Source: JAKSCF01 sp028279945 (GTDB lineage: Bacteria; Bacillota; Clostridia; Peptostreptococcales; JAAYPU01). From it: a DNA stretch of 15,735 nt. Shown here piece after piece: positions 6,790-13,614 of this stretch. A model generated the notes under the pieces. It did no database searches. It worked only from the letters and a program-made list of their open reading frames with translations, and had not been told where the DNA came from. The first letter of the stretch is position 1. Every line of letters starts with the position of its first letter. A program made the translations under genes and the position numbers. The stretch is taken from contig JANQMT010000063.1 of NCBI GenBank assembly GCA_028279945.1, positions 1 through 15,735 on the forward strand. Reading direction: 5' to 3'.

Positions 6790-6836
6790 TTGAAATTTCA
6801 AAATTTTGACATGGCAGTGTCTATTTATTATATAAT
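6790..6836 (+). promoter_or_regulatory. Consensus promoter with 19-bp spacer, MerR-type
   Basis: TTGACA (6806-6811) and TATAAT (6831-6836) are both perfect consensus hexamers separated by 19 bp. MerR-family activators untwist exactly such over-long spacers. A 12-bp palindrome, TTGAAATTTCAA (6790-6801), sits just upstream. The promoter points at the MATE gene, with a leader of about 420 nt crossing a dead gene. Alternative AT-rich -10 readings with shorter spacers exist but match less well. Confidence 0.55.
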
Positions 6837-6863
6837 TGATAAAATAAGTTTAATACTATTGCC

Positions 6864-7004
6864 GGAGGTTTCTTACGGAAAAAATAGAGGATATTATGAA
6901 AATATCCTTTTGTTTACGGAGGATCAGGTGAAAAAAATGTTGCTTTGAAAGTCAATCCTGACGCTCTTTTAGAATTAAATGAAGTTATGGGAATGTTGGA
7001 ATAA
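6864..7004 (+). pseudogene. Decayed small gene, unrecognised
   Basis: GGAGG (6864-6868) stands 6 nt before an ACG where a start codon would be expected, and that frame runs on as EKIEDIMK before stopping early. A second frame then gives a protein-like end, VYGGSGEKNVALKVNPDA followed by LLELNEVMGMLE and a stop at 7004. A third frame, open from 6766 to 6948, meets it at a run of seven A (about 6931-6937). Protein-like stretches spread over different frames indicate a gene broken by a start mutation and at least one frameshift. I do not recognise the family. It lies directly downstream of the 19-bp-spacer promoter, so it may once have been that promoter's target. Confidence 0.45.
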
Positions 7005-7154
7005 AAAAGATATAAGTAAATCTATCAGCCAATCTTTGGTTTTACCGATATCATTAAGGGCATTGGTATCAATATCGCCTTCTTTTATAACCACAATTGG
7101 TAGTGAAAAAGGTTCTGGAAATATTTGCATATCAATTGGGGTGAGAGATTGATT
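6975..7154 (-). pseudogene. Fragment resembling the C-terminal part of a DUF421 (YetF-type) membrane protein
   Basis: The minus strand reads NQSLTPIDMQIFPEPFSLPI, then VVIKEGDIDTNALNDIGKTK and DWLIDLL, before running out into an unrelated tail and stop. The pattern of T-P-x-D-M, L-P-x-x-V-I-K-E-G-x-I-D, and G-K-T-x-D-W-L is what I know from the cytoplasmic C-terminal domain of DUF421 proteins. The N-terminal membrane helices are absent: a stop codon lies at 7155-7157 and no start with an SD is present. The 3' end overlaps the remnant on the other strand. This is therefore a truncated relic of a lost gene. Family assignment is from memory of the motif and should be tested by profile search. 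Confidence 0.5.
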
Positions 7155-7227
7155 TTAAATACTTGTTTCTAGTATGGCGTGATTTAAATGTATTATTTAT
7201 TAACAGACGAGAAAAAGTTTGGTTCTA

Positions 7228-7302
7228 TTACCTATGGGTAAATATAAAAAAAGGTGGTACTATGGAAAATACAAATGATTTGAGAACACAACCCATAGGT
7301 AA
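7228..7302 (+). promoter_or_regulatory. 12-bp inverted repeat enclosing the MATE start site
   Basis: TTACCTATGGGT (7228-7239) and ACCCATAGGTAA (7291-7302) are perfect inverted copies. The 51-nt loop between them contains the SD AAGGTGG (7251-7257) and the ATG at 7262. The right arm lies within codons 10-14 (P-I-G-K). It could fold in the mRNA to display or hide the start site, or bind a regulator as DNA. Confidence 0.55.
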
Positions 7303-8602
7303 ATTATTAATAAAGTATTCAATACCGGCCATAATTGCTATGGGTGTTAATGCCATTTATAATATCGTAGATAGAATGTTCATAGGAAAATATGTAGGGG
7401 AAGAGGCTTTGGCGGGACTTACAATAGCTTTTCCTATTATGATGATTATCTTTGCGGTAGCGGCCCTTATTGGTCATGGGGGAGCCAGCCTTATTTCTAT
7501 AAAACTGGGAGAAAATGATAATATAGGCGCTAATCATGTCTTTACCAATGTGGTTGTAATGGCTGTTGTATCAGGGCTTTTTATGATCGCTTTGGGAGCT
7601 CTTAACTTGCATAGATTGCTAAGTGCGCTGGGTGCAGATCAAGAAGTATTGATTTATGCCAAAGACTATATGAACATTATTTTCGTGGGCGTTATTTTTC
7701 AATTGTTAGCATTTAATCTCAACAACGTAGTTAGAGCCGAAGGCTTTCCTGTGCTTACTATGAAATCTATGGTTGTATCCGGGGTTGTTAATATAATACT
7801 GGACTATATTTTTATAGGCCTTATGGGAATAGGGGTTAAAGGTGCCGCACTGGCAACCATAATAGGACAGATGGTTGGACTTCTTATCCTTTTGAACCAT
7901 TTTAGAAAAGGAAAAAGCAATCTAAAAATCAATATCAAAGGTCTACTTCCAGATAAAAAGGTAGTAGGAAAGATATTAAGCGTAGGATCTCCTACATTTA
8001 TAACAACTGTTGGAACCAGTGCTTCTATGATGTTACTCAACAGTTATCTCGGAAAATATGGAGGGACACCGGCCATTACATCAATGGGTGCTATTAATAG
8101 TCTATATACTCTGTTTATAATGCCTATTATGGGGATACAAGGAGGTATGCAGCCGATAATAGGATATAACTACGGTGCGAAAGAGTTTTTGAGAGTAAAG
8201 GAAGCGCTTTTAAAAGCAATAGGAATAGGGATTGCTTTTTCTCTAATGGTCTTTGCAATCCTTCAACTATCACCAGAGACTTTTATATTAATGTTTCTTG
8301 ATGAAAGTTCCGATACGGTGGGTATAGCGGTGACAGGGCTTAGGATTTATATCGCAATACTGCCCATACTGTGTATCAATATGTTTGGTGCTGCGTATTT
8401 CCAAGCAATTGCTAATTCAAAAAAAGCCATCGCTTTGGGAGGACTACGGCAGTTTATATATTTGGTTCCCCTACTTTTGATTCTACCTAATTTTTTTAAT
8501 CTTAAAGGAGTATGGATGTCCGTTCCTGTGGCAGATTTTATGGCAGTTGTGACGACATTAGCTCTTTTGATACCTGATATAAAAAAACATGAAATTACAT
8601 AA
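7262..8602 (+). CDS. MATE family multidrug efflux transporter
   Basis: A 446-residue polytopic membrane protein with about 12 hydrophobic segments, the normal MATE size. The start QPIGKLLIKYSIPAIIAMGV and YNIVDRMFIGKYVGEEALAG are hallmark MATE N-terminal motifs. The second half repeats the pattern (VGSPTFITTVGTSASMMLLN, and MPIMGIQGGMQPIIGYNYGA, matching the conserved GxQPIxGYNYGA). It exports cationic drugs or metabolites in exchange for Na+ or H+. I start it at ATG 7262, which has the SD AAGGTGG and fits family N-termini; an upstream in-frame TTG at 7163 would add 33 atypical residues. Expression may be driven by the 19-bp-spacer promoter at 6806 and the divergent MerR protein. An inverted repeat brackets the start site. 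Confidence 0.9.
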   Translation: MENTNDLRTQPIGKLLIKYSIPAIIAMGVNAIYNIVDRMFIGKYVGEEALAGLTIAFPIMMIIFAVAALIGHGGASLISIKLGENDNIGANHVFTNVVVMAVVSGLFMIALGALNLHRLLSALGADQEVLIYAKDYMNIIFVGVIFQLLAFNLNNVVRAEGFPVLTMKSMVVSGVVNIILDYIFIGLMGIGVKGAALATIIGQMVGLLILLNHFRKGKSNLKINIKGLLPDKKVVGKILSVGSPTFITTVGTSASMMLLNSYLGKYGGTPAITSMGAINSLYTLFIMPIMGIQGGMQPIIGYNYGAKEFLRVKEALLKAIGIGIAFSLMVFAILQLSPETFILMFLDESSDTVGIAVTGLRIYIAILPILCINMFGAAYFQAIANSKKAIALGGLRQFIYLVPLLLILPNFFNLKGVWMSVPVADFMAVVTTLALLIPDIKKHEIT

Positions 8603-8603
8603 A

Positions 8604-8636
8604 AAATATTCCTTTTAAGTTTAGAAAGGAATATTT
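8604..8636. terminator. Bidirectional terminator between MATE and the RsiV-like gene
   Basis: AAATATTCCTTT (8604-8615) pairs perfectly with AAAGGAATATTT (8625-8636) around an eight- to nine-base loop. The A6 run at 8601-8606 gives the minus-strand transcript a U-run, and a looser T-rich stretch follows on the plus strand. Confidence 0.8.
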
Positions 8637-8676
8637 CTTATCTTTATTTGTAAAAATTTATCTGAGCCTCATAATT

Positions 8677-9594
8677 TTATTCAATTAAGCTTATTTTACC
8701 AGCCACCGCATCTGGGAATCCAACATTATTTATATTTTCGACAATGAATTCTTGTTGCCCCATATAACCTGAAGCAACTTCATAAGGTGCAAAAACAATT
8801 GTGATATCACCATTTTCTTGGACGTAAAAACTTCGATCCTCATTGATTGTCATATTCTTAAAATAATCTAAATCATAACTTAAATCAGAGTTTTCTTTCA
8901 TACGGTTTAACATTTGTTGTTCTACACTATCTTTTATGAGGGCAGCATAATTTTCACCCAAAACATTTTTTATAGTTATTTCATCAGCTGTTTTGAGATT
9001 AATATTATAAAAATAATTTTCATTATATGCTGGCGCTAAAGTTTGATATTTGGATATTTCAAAGGATATAATATGATCTGACACATAATATAATTGATAA
9101 TCTACTGTCATTTCAATTTTTTTGTAATCCTCTTCAGTACCACCGGTTTCTAAATACGCTTCTTTATATTCTGCATCAAGAATGGCTTGTTCCTCTACAA
9201 TCTCATTAACTTTCTTGTTGATGGTATCATTAATAAAATTTTGAACCACTTGATTATCGGTGATTTCCACATTTGGGATAATGACTTTACCGATTGAAGT
9301 ATCATTTTGAATGGTATACTCTCTAAAAGTCATCATTTTTGCTAATGCACCAATAACAGGAACTTTATATATCTCTTGTGCAAAAACATAACTAAGGTTA
9401 ACGGTTAGTCCCACCATTAGTATTAAACAAGCTGCTGCCGCACTGATTGTTTTAAGTAATTTATTTTTTGATCTCATTATTTTTTTCTTACGATTCCTTT
9501 CTCTATTAATAGCATGGTCTATTACATTGTCTAAATTTTCGGGTATCTTTATCTTATTGAAAAGATCATTTAATTCATTTAACTGTTTATCCAT
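8677..9594 (-). CDS. rsiV: RsiV-like membrane anti-sigma factor (DUF3298 domain)
   Basis: A 305-residue single-pass membrane protein. Residues 1-45 are cytoplasmic and very basic near RNRKKKIMRSKNK, and would hold the sigma factor. A transmembrane segment spans about 48-70, ending in SYVFAQ, a plausible signal-peptidase site. Outside lie a PdaC/DUF4163-like region (about 95-190) and a DUF3298 domain (about 200-300) with ITIKNVLGENYAALIKDSVE and ITIVFAPYEVASGYMGQQEF. In Bacillus RsiV the outer domain binds lysozyme, and signal peptidase then starts the proteolysis that frees the sigma factor. The ATG overlaps the sigma gene's stop by 8 bases (ATGGATAA), with its SD inside the sigma gene, so the two are translationally coupled. 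The lysozyme ligand is inferred from the family; the symbol is by homology. Confidence 0.8.
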   Translation of the reverse strand: MDKQLNELNDLFNKIKIPENLDNVIDHAINRERNRKKKIMRSKNKLLKTISAAAACLILMVGLTVNLSYVFAQEIYKVPVIGALAKMMTFREYTIQNDTSIGKVIIPNVEITDNQVVQNFINDTINKKVNEIVEEQAILDAEYKEAYLETGGTEEDYKKIEMTVDYQLYYVSDHIISFEISKYQTLAPAYNENYFYNINLKTADEITIKNVLGENYAALIKDSVEQQMLNRMKENSDLSYDLDYFKNMTINEDRSFYVQENGDITIVFAPYEVASGYMGQQEFIVENINNVGFPDAVAGKISLIE

Positions 9595-10078
9595 AATATT
9601 GACCTCCCATCACTAATTTTAATTTATCAACCCCTCTTTTAAGCCTTGATTTTACAGTATTGCAATTTATATTTAAGATTTCTGCAATTTCATTAATTTG
9701 CATGCTTTTCATATATTTCAAAATAATCACCGTTTTATATTTTTCAGACAGCTTATCTAAAGAATTGTAAAGGTCTATAATTTTATCTTTATCTTCAGCT
9801 TCTTCTGTAATAGTTTCTATGAATTGTGTGTCATAAACAAAGTTCTTCTTCTTTTTGATTAAAGTGATACTTTCATTTATGACTATTTTGTAAAACCAAG
9901 TCTTCATGTATTTTCTTTCTCTAATTTTATTTAAAGAATTAAAAGCTTTATACGTAGCTTCTCCTACAATATCAAGAGCATCTTGCTCATTTTTAACATA
10001 GCTATAAGCAAGTCTATAAAAATCTTCTTTGTTTTCTCTAACCATAGTAATAAATTCTTCTTCCAGCTGGATGATCAC
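9587..10078 (-). CDS. sigV: ECF-type RNA polymerase sigma factor (SigV-like)
   Basis: A 163-residue ECF sigma factor containing only regions 2 and 4. Region 2 is about residues 15-75 (FYRLAYSYVKNEQDALDIVG, then WFYKIVINESI) and region 4 about 108-156 (LSEKYKTVIILKYMKSMQIN, EIAEILNINCNTVKSRLKRG). No region 1 or 3 is present, as expected for the family. The start is GTG 10078, with GGGAGG about 10 nt upstream. It overlaps the RsiV-like gene, which should encode its inhibitor. A candidate promoter of ECF type (TGAAAC ... CTATCTAA) lies upstream, consistent with autoregulation. Envelope or lysozyme stress is the likely signal by analogy with SigV; the target genes are not in this window. Confidence 0.85.
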   Translation of the reverse strand: MIIQLEEEFITMVRENKEDFYRLAYSYVKNEQDALDIVGEATYKAFNSLNKIRERKYMKTWFYKIVINESITLIKKKKNFVYDTQFIETITEEAEDKDKIIDLYNSLDKLSEKYKTVIILKYMKSMQINEIAEILNINCNTVKSRLKRGVDKLKLVMGGQYYG

Positions 10079-10080
10079 TA

Positions 10081-10442
10081 CTTAACTGCCTCCCTTCTTA
10101 GGTAACATTCCTATATATCGTGCTACCTAACCTCTACACCCATTAGATAGAGCAGATTCGTAAAAAGTTTCAAAAAAAATATTCCATGATGATTATATCA
10201 GCTATGCATTAAAATACTAACGGAGAAAGATAGCAAAGATGCTAGAAATTGCTAGAGAAACTCTACAATAAACATTGTTTCATCTCATTAAGTTGATTAA
10301 TTGAGAGGAGTTATATATATTATAAATTGTTACTAAATTTGATTAATGAAATAACGTATATCGGATTGACCTATATTCACTATCATTTTTTTGAAGCGTT
10401 TTGTTTATGATTTAAAAAATATAAACCATAATGGAGGAGCTA
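10081..10442. other. Divergent intergenic region between the sigma and radical SAM genes
   Basis: Apart from the ECF promoter and leader hairpin at its left end, this 360-bp region shows only short dyads, such as TAGAG and CTCTA at 10253-10265. There is no convincing promoter for the radical SAM gene. I looked for a small precursor-peptide gene ahead of the radical SAM gene and found none with an SD. Confidence 0.5.
10098..10172 (-). promoter_or_regulatory. Candidate autoregulatory ECF promoter and leader hairpin
   Basis: On the minus strand TGAAAC (10172-10167), followed by five T, is separated by 16 bp from CTATCTAAT (10150-10142). TGAAAC is the classic -35 of SigV/W/X/M-type promoters, and the -10 resembles their CGTCTAA. 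The transcript would start about 60 nt before the GTG. Within that leader TTAGGTAGCA and TGTTACCTAA (10130-10121 and 10107-10098) can form a 10-bp stem with one G-U pair. Confidence 0.55.
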
Positions 10443-11345
10443 ATGAAAACAAGAGATTTTTTAAATCTTTCTTGGTTTGGTATAAAAAGCATTATCTTAA
10501 AACACAAAAAGCCAATCTTAGGAACCATCATTTTAACGGATGAATGCAATTTAAGCTGCAAACATTGTGCCGTTAACAATATGGAGAAAAAAATGTATGC
10601 TTATGAAGATATTCTAATGGAAATGCATGGATTTTATCAGGAAGGTATTCGGATTTTATTCTTTTGCGGAGGGGAAACTTTGCTTTGGAAAGACCAAGGA
10701 AAAGACATCAAAGACCTAATAAAGGTTGCAAGAGAAATAGGGTTTTATATTATCAATGTTGTTACCAATGGAACCATAGATTTAGATATTCCTGAAGCGG
10801 ACGTTATTTTCTTGAGTATTGATGGAAATAAAGAAACCCATAATCTCATCAGAGGCGATACTTATGATAGGATTATGGAAAATATAGATAGAGCCAAAGG
10901 GTCAAATATTTGTATCTACATGGCAATAAACAAGCTGAATTATGAGGAAGTAGAAGAAGTAGGTGAACTTGCATACAAACACCCTCATATCCAATCTATA
11001 TCCTTTAATTTTCACACACCCTATGACGGTACAGAAGATTTGAGCTTAACTAAGGATGAAAAAATACAAGTTGTAAACACTATTAAGAAAATGATAAAAA
11101 AAGGTTTCAATGTTTTCAACCTATATAGTGCATTAGATGTTTATTTATCTAATGGCTGGCAAAGACCTTGTTACCAATGCATCGTATCGGAAAATAATAT
11201 AATATATGTCTGTGGAAGATGTATAGAAGCAGAGGGCCTATGCAAAGAGTGCGGTTATTTATTTGCAGTTGAGTTTTCTCTTTTGTTTAGAGGGAATATC
11301 AGAATTATTTTAGAAATGTTGAGAACTTATTTGAGATATGTATAA
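10443..11345 (+). CDS. Radical SAM protein with Cys-rich C-terminal cluster domain
   Basis: A 300-residue radical SAM enzyme. CNLSCKHC (C35, C39, C42) is the CX3CX2C motif that binds the catalytic 4Fe-4S cluster and S-adenosylmethionine. CGGETL (75-80) is the GGE SAM-binding motif, and VVTNGT and FLSIDG are later barrel strands. The last 60 residues hold six cysteines, C243, C246, C257, C260, C267 and C270 (CX2C-X10-CX2C-X6-CX2C), a SPASM- or twitch-like auxiliary cluster site, followed by an amphipathic, hydrophobic tail. I choose ATG 10443, since GGAGG then lies 5 nt upstream; the ATG at 10431 overlaps that SD. No substrate, precursor peptide or partner gene is next to it, so the reaction is unknown. 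Confidence 0.8.
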   Translation: MKTRDFLNLSWFGIKSIILKHKKPILGTIILTDECNLSCKHCAVNNMEKKMYAYEDILMEMHGFYQEGIRILFFCGGETLLWKDQGKDIKDLIKVAREIGFYIINVVTNGTIDLDIPEADVIFLSIDGNKETHNLIRGDTYDRIMENIDRAKGSNICIYMAINKLNYEEVEEVGELAYKHPHIQSISFNFHTPYDGTEDLSLTKDEKIQVVNTIKKMIKKGFNVFNLYSALDVYLSNGWQRPCYQCIVSENNIIYVCGRCIEAEGLCKECGYLFAVEFSLLFRGNIRIILEMLRTYLRYV

Positions 11346-11417
11346 CAAACTTATATTCATTAATACTATAACTTCTATTACTATCAAATTCTTTAAAACA
11401 TATTATCCTATCTGAAA

Positions 11418-11451
11418 AAACGCCATTTCAGTTTTAGATGAAGCGGCGTTT
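11418..11451. terminator. Bidirectional terminator between radical SAM and AraC genes
   Basis: AAACGCC (11418-11424) pairs with GGCGTTT (11445-11451), and TTCA (11427-11430) with TGAA (11439-11442) extends the stem after a short mismatch. The A6 run at 11415-11420 gives a U-run to the minus-strand araC transcript. The plus-strand tail is weaker. Confidence 0.7.
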
Positions 11452-11458
11452 GAGTTTA

Positions 11459-12319
11459 CTATTTTTTCTTTACAACAGGCAGCCAAACCTCAGATTTGTA
11501 TTCCGGAGATTGTTGATCTCCATCGGTGTACACTTCAATATCAGGAGCATCGGCATATTCATAACCTGACGTAGGCAGCCATTCTGTTATAATTCTTTTT
11601 TGTAATTCTTGAATCGCATGGGGCATCGGGCCGACACATTCAAAAACTGCCCAGGTACAGGCGGGTATTGTGTATTCAACAGTGCCTTTAGATGCAGGTT
11701 TGTCGGTTGAAACCGCAATGTAGTAGTCAAAGTCTTTACCATTCATACAGGTACTGACACCAAGCACACCGAAGGGAGGCTGATTCATCAGCTCGATGAG
11801 CTTAGGAATTATGCCTGCCTGATTGGTTTTCTGCCAAAATAGCGGTACCTTGGCAAAGCTCTCTTCAATATTCATGTTCATACGTTCTTTGACCCCAATA
11901 ATTTTGAAAGCATCCTTTTTCATAATTTTATAGTTCATCTCAGTATCTCCTTTGATTGAAATTGCGAAACTGATGCGGGGAAATACTTTAAGAGATATTC
12001 CTTCTGCACGAGCGGCAGATGGGGAAACACCATGTATATTCTGAAACGCTCGGTTGAAGGATGTAGGGGATTCATAGCCATATTTCAGTGCTACATCGGT
12101 TACTTTCATATTTTCAGTTTGTAAATCAAATGCTGCTAAAGTCATACGTCTGCGGCGGATATATTCGGACAGCGGTACCCCTGCAATATAGGAAAACATT
12201 CGCTGAAAATGAAAGGTTGAGCAGCAGGCAATCTGCGCAGCATGCTCATAACTGACTGTAAGACTTAAATTTTCTTCAATATAGTTGATAGCTTGATTCA
12301 ATCGCTCAAGATATTCCAT
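11459..12319 (-). CDS. AraC family regulator with GyrI-like effector domain, higher GC
   Basis: A 286-residue regulator with the same layout as the AraC protein near the left end but not a close copy. Residues 1-110 are two HTH motifs (AAQIACCSTFHFQRMFSYIA and VTDVALKYGYESPTSFNRAF, then HGVSPSAAR). About 125-286 are a GyrI-like effector-binding domain (YKIMKKDAFKIIGVKERMNM, then VSTDKPASKGTVEYTIPACT and a final EVWLPV). The start is ATG 12319 with GAGGAG 8 nt upstream. Sampled lines of this gene are about 48% G+C against about 35% for the radical SAM gene beside it, which suggests a separate, possibly recently acquired origin. It is a single-gene unit, so its target is probably elsewhere. Confidence 0.85.
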   Translation of the reverse strand: MEYLERLNQAINYIEENLSLTVSYEHAAQIACCSTFHFQRMFSYIAGVPLSEYIRRRRMTLAAFDLQTENMKVTDVALKYGYESPTSFNRAFQNIHGVSPSAARAEGISLKVFPRISFAISIKGDTEMNYKIMKKDAFKIIGVKERMNMNIEESFAKVPLFWQKTNQAGIIPKLIELMNQPPFGVLGVSTCMNGKDFDYYIAVSTDKPASKGTVEYTIPACTWAVFECVGPMPHAIQELQKRIITEWLPTSGYEYADAPDIEVYTDGDQQSPEYKSEVWLPVVKKK

Positions 12320-12463
12320 TGCATCATCTCCTCACAAACAAAGTTTAACATGATATATAAACATCTTCCTCTCATTTGATGCACCAAAATGTAAGATGGA
12401 TTTAGTTTAGAACAATGAAAAGATTTAATAAATCAAAAAAGAATTAAATTAGGAACAAAATAA

Positions 12464-12529
12464 TTGAAAAAAGCAGCCATGATATATATAATGAATAATG
12501 CCACCTGCAATACAACTTTTAAAAAAGGA
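12464..12529 (+). promoter_or_regulatory. mutY promoter and ribosome-binding site
   Basis: TTGAAA (12464-12469) and TATAAT (12487-12492) are separated by an ideal 17 bp, with a start point near 12499. AAAGGA (12524-12529) is the SD, 8 nt before the TTG at 12538. It would be too close to serve the ATG at 12529. Confidence 0.7.
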
Positions 12530-12537
12530 TGATCAAT

Positions 12538-13614
12538 TTGAATTTCCAAGATAATTTACTTAAATGGTATAAAATAAATAAAAGGCTTTTGCCATGGAGA
12601 GAGACACAAGATCCGTATAAGATTTGGGTATCGGAAATAATGCTTCAACAAACACAGGTAAAAACGGTTATTGATTATTATAACCGTTTTATTAAAGTTT
12701 TTCCTAATGTAGAGGCACTATCAAAAGCGACAGAAGATGAAATGCATCGGTTATGGCAGGGGTTAGGATACTATTCAAGAGCTGACAAGATGATGCTTTG
12801 TGCAAAAGAAGTTGTAAAAAACCATCAAGGGCAGTTTCCTAAGGATCATAAAGATATGCTTTCTCTTCCGGGAATAGGACCTTATACTGCCGGTGCAGTT
12901 CTGAGTATTGCCTATAATATGCCGTTTCCTGCCGTAGATGGTAATGTAATGCGGGTGATTTCAAGACAATTCAATATACAAGAAGATATTAGTATACCGC
13001 GAACACGAAAAGTTTTTGAAGAAAAAGTTCAATCCATATTACCCAAAGATGTGAGGCACTTCAATCAAGCTTTAATGGAATTGGGTGCTTTAATATGCAC
13101 ACCAAAGAATCCTAAATGTGAGATATGTCCTGTTATGAATTCCTGTATGGGATATAAAGCAAAAAATGTAGAATTACTGCCTATAAAAACCAAAAAAACT
13201 AAAAAAACAAACCATATTATGGCAGTGGCTTATGTCAAATGTGAAGATCAAATAATGATAACAAAACGTCCTAATCGAGGTATACTAGCTAATTTATGGG
13301 GATTTCCTATCATAGAAGTTCATTCAAAAGATGAGGCAATAAAAGAGATGGTAAATGAGTTGCAGGAGATATATGGACTTGAGGTTGAATATATAGCTCA
13401 AAAGAATCAAGCCAAGCATATTTTTACACATCGAATATGGGAAATGCAATTTTTTGAATTTAAAGGGAAGAATAAAGTTATGATTGATTTTCCAAATGTG
13501 AAATGGCTGCCGGAAGATGAAATCAAAGATTTTCATTTTCCCACTGCATTTAAGAAGCTGCTAGGGCTTCAAAAAGGCCGAGACTTTAATAAAAGGTCTC
13601 GGCAACGTAACTAG
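12538..13614 (+). CDS. mutY: Adenine DNA glycosylase MutY
   Basis: A 358-residue base-excision repair enzyme that removes adenine mispaired with 8-oxoguanine. The catalytic Glu33 lies in WVSEIMLQQTQV. The helix-hairpin-helix is LPGIGPYTAG (110-119), and catalytic Asp134 is in AVDGNVMRV. C187, C194, C197 and C203 (CX6CX2CX5C) bind the 4Fe-4S cluster. Residues about 225-350 are the NUDIX-like domain that recognises 8-oxoG (ITKRPNRGILANLWGFPIIE). The TTG start at 12538 fits the SD and the usual N-terminus MNFQDNLLKWY; the in-frame ATG at 12529 touches the SD. It has its own consensus promoter. Its last 10 codons overlap the small Cys-rich gene on the other strand and contain a hairpin. Confidence 0.95.
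   Translation: MNFQDNLLKWYKINKRLLPWRETQDPYKIWVSEIMLQQTQVKTVIDYYNRFIKVFPNVEALSKATEDEMHRLWQGLGYYSRADKMMLCAKEVVKNHQGQFPKDHKDMLSLPGIGPYTAGAVLSIAYNMPFPAVDGNVMRVISRQFNIQEDISIPRTRKVFEEKVQSILPKDVRHFNQALMELGALICTPKNPKCEICPVMNSCMGYKAKNVELLPIKTKKTKKTNHIMAVAYVKCEDQIMITKRPNRGILANLWGFPIIEVHSKDEAIKEMVNELQEIYGLEVEYIAQKNQAKHIFTHRIWEMQFFEFKGKNKVMIDFPNVKWLPEDEIKDFHFPTAFKKLLGLQKGRDFNKRSRQRN
13577..13603. terminator. Hairpin inside the mutY 3' end, possible terminator
   Basis: GCCGAGAC (13577-13584) pairs perfectly with GTCTCGGC (13596-13603). It is the most GC-rich stem in the area and lies in the final mutY codons and in the last codons of the opposing small gene. The T tracts after it are interrupted, so termination by it would be imperfect in either direction. 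Confidence 0.5.

Noticed and set aside
7163..7261. N-terminal extension of the MATE protein from TTG 7163
   Set aside because: The extra 33 residues do not resemble MATE N-termini, and the ATG at 7262 has its own SD.
10186..10300. Short reading frames upstream of the radical SAM gene (an 8-codon frame at about 10186, and a 16-codon stretch ending in LEIARETLQ) as a RiPP precursor or gene remnant
   Set aside because: They have no SD, no cysteine- or glycine-rich core and no adequate length, and the second follows a stop codon directly.
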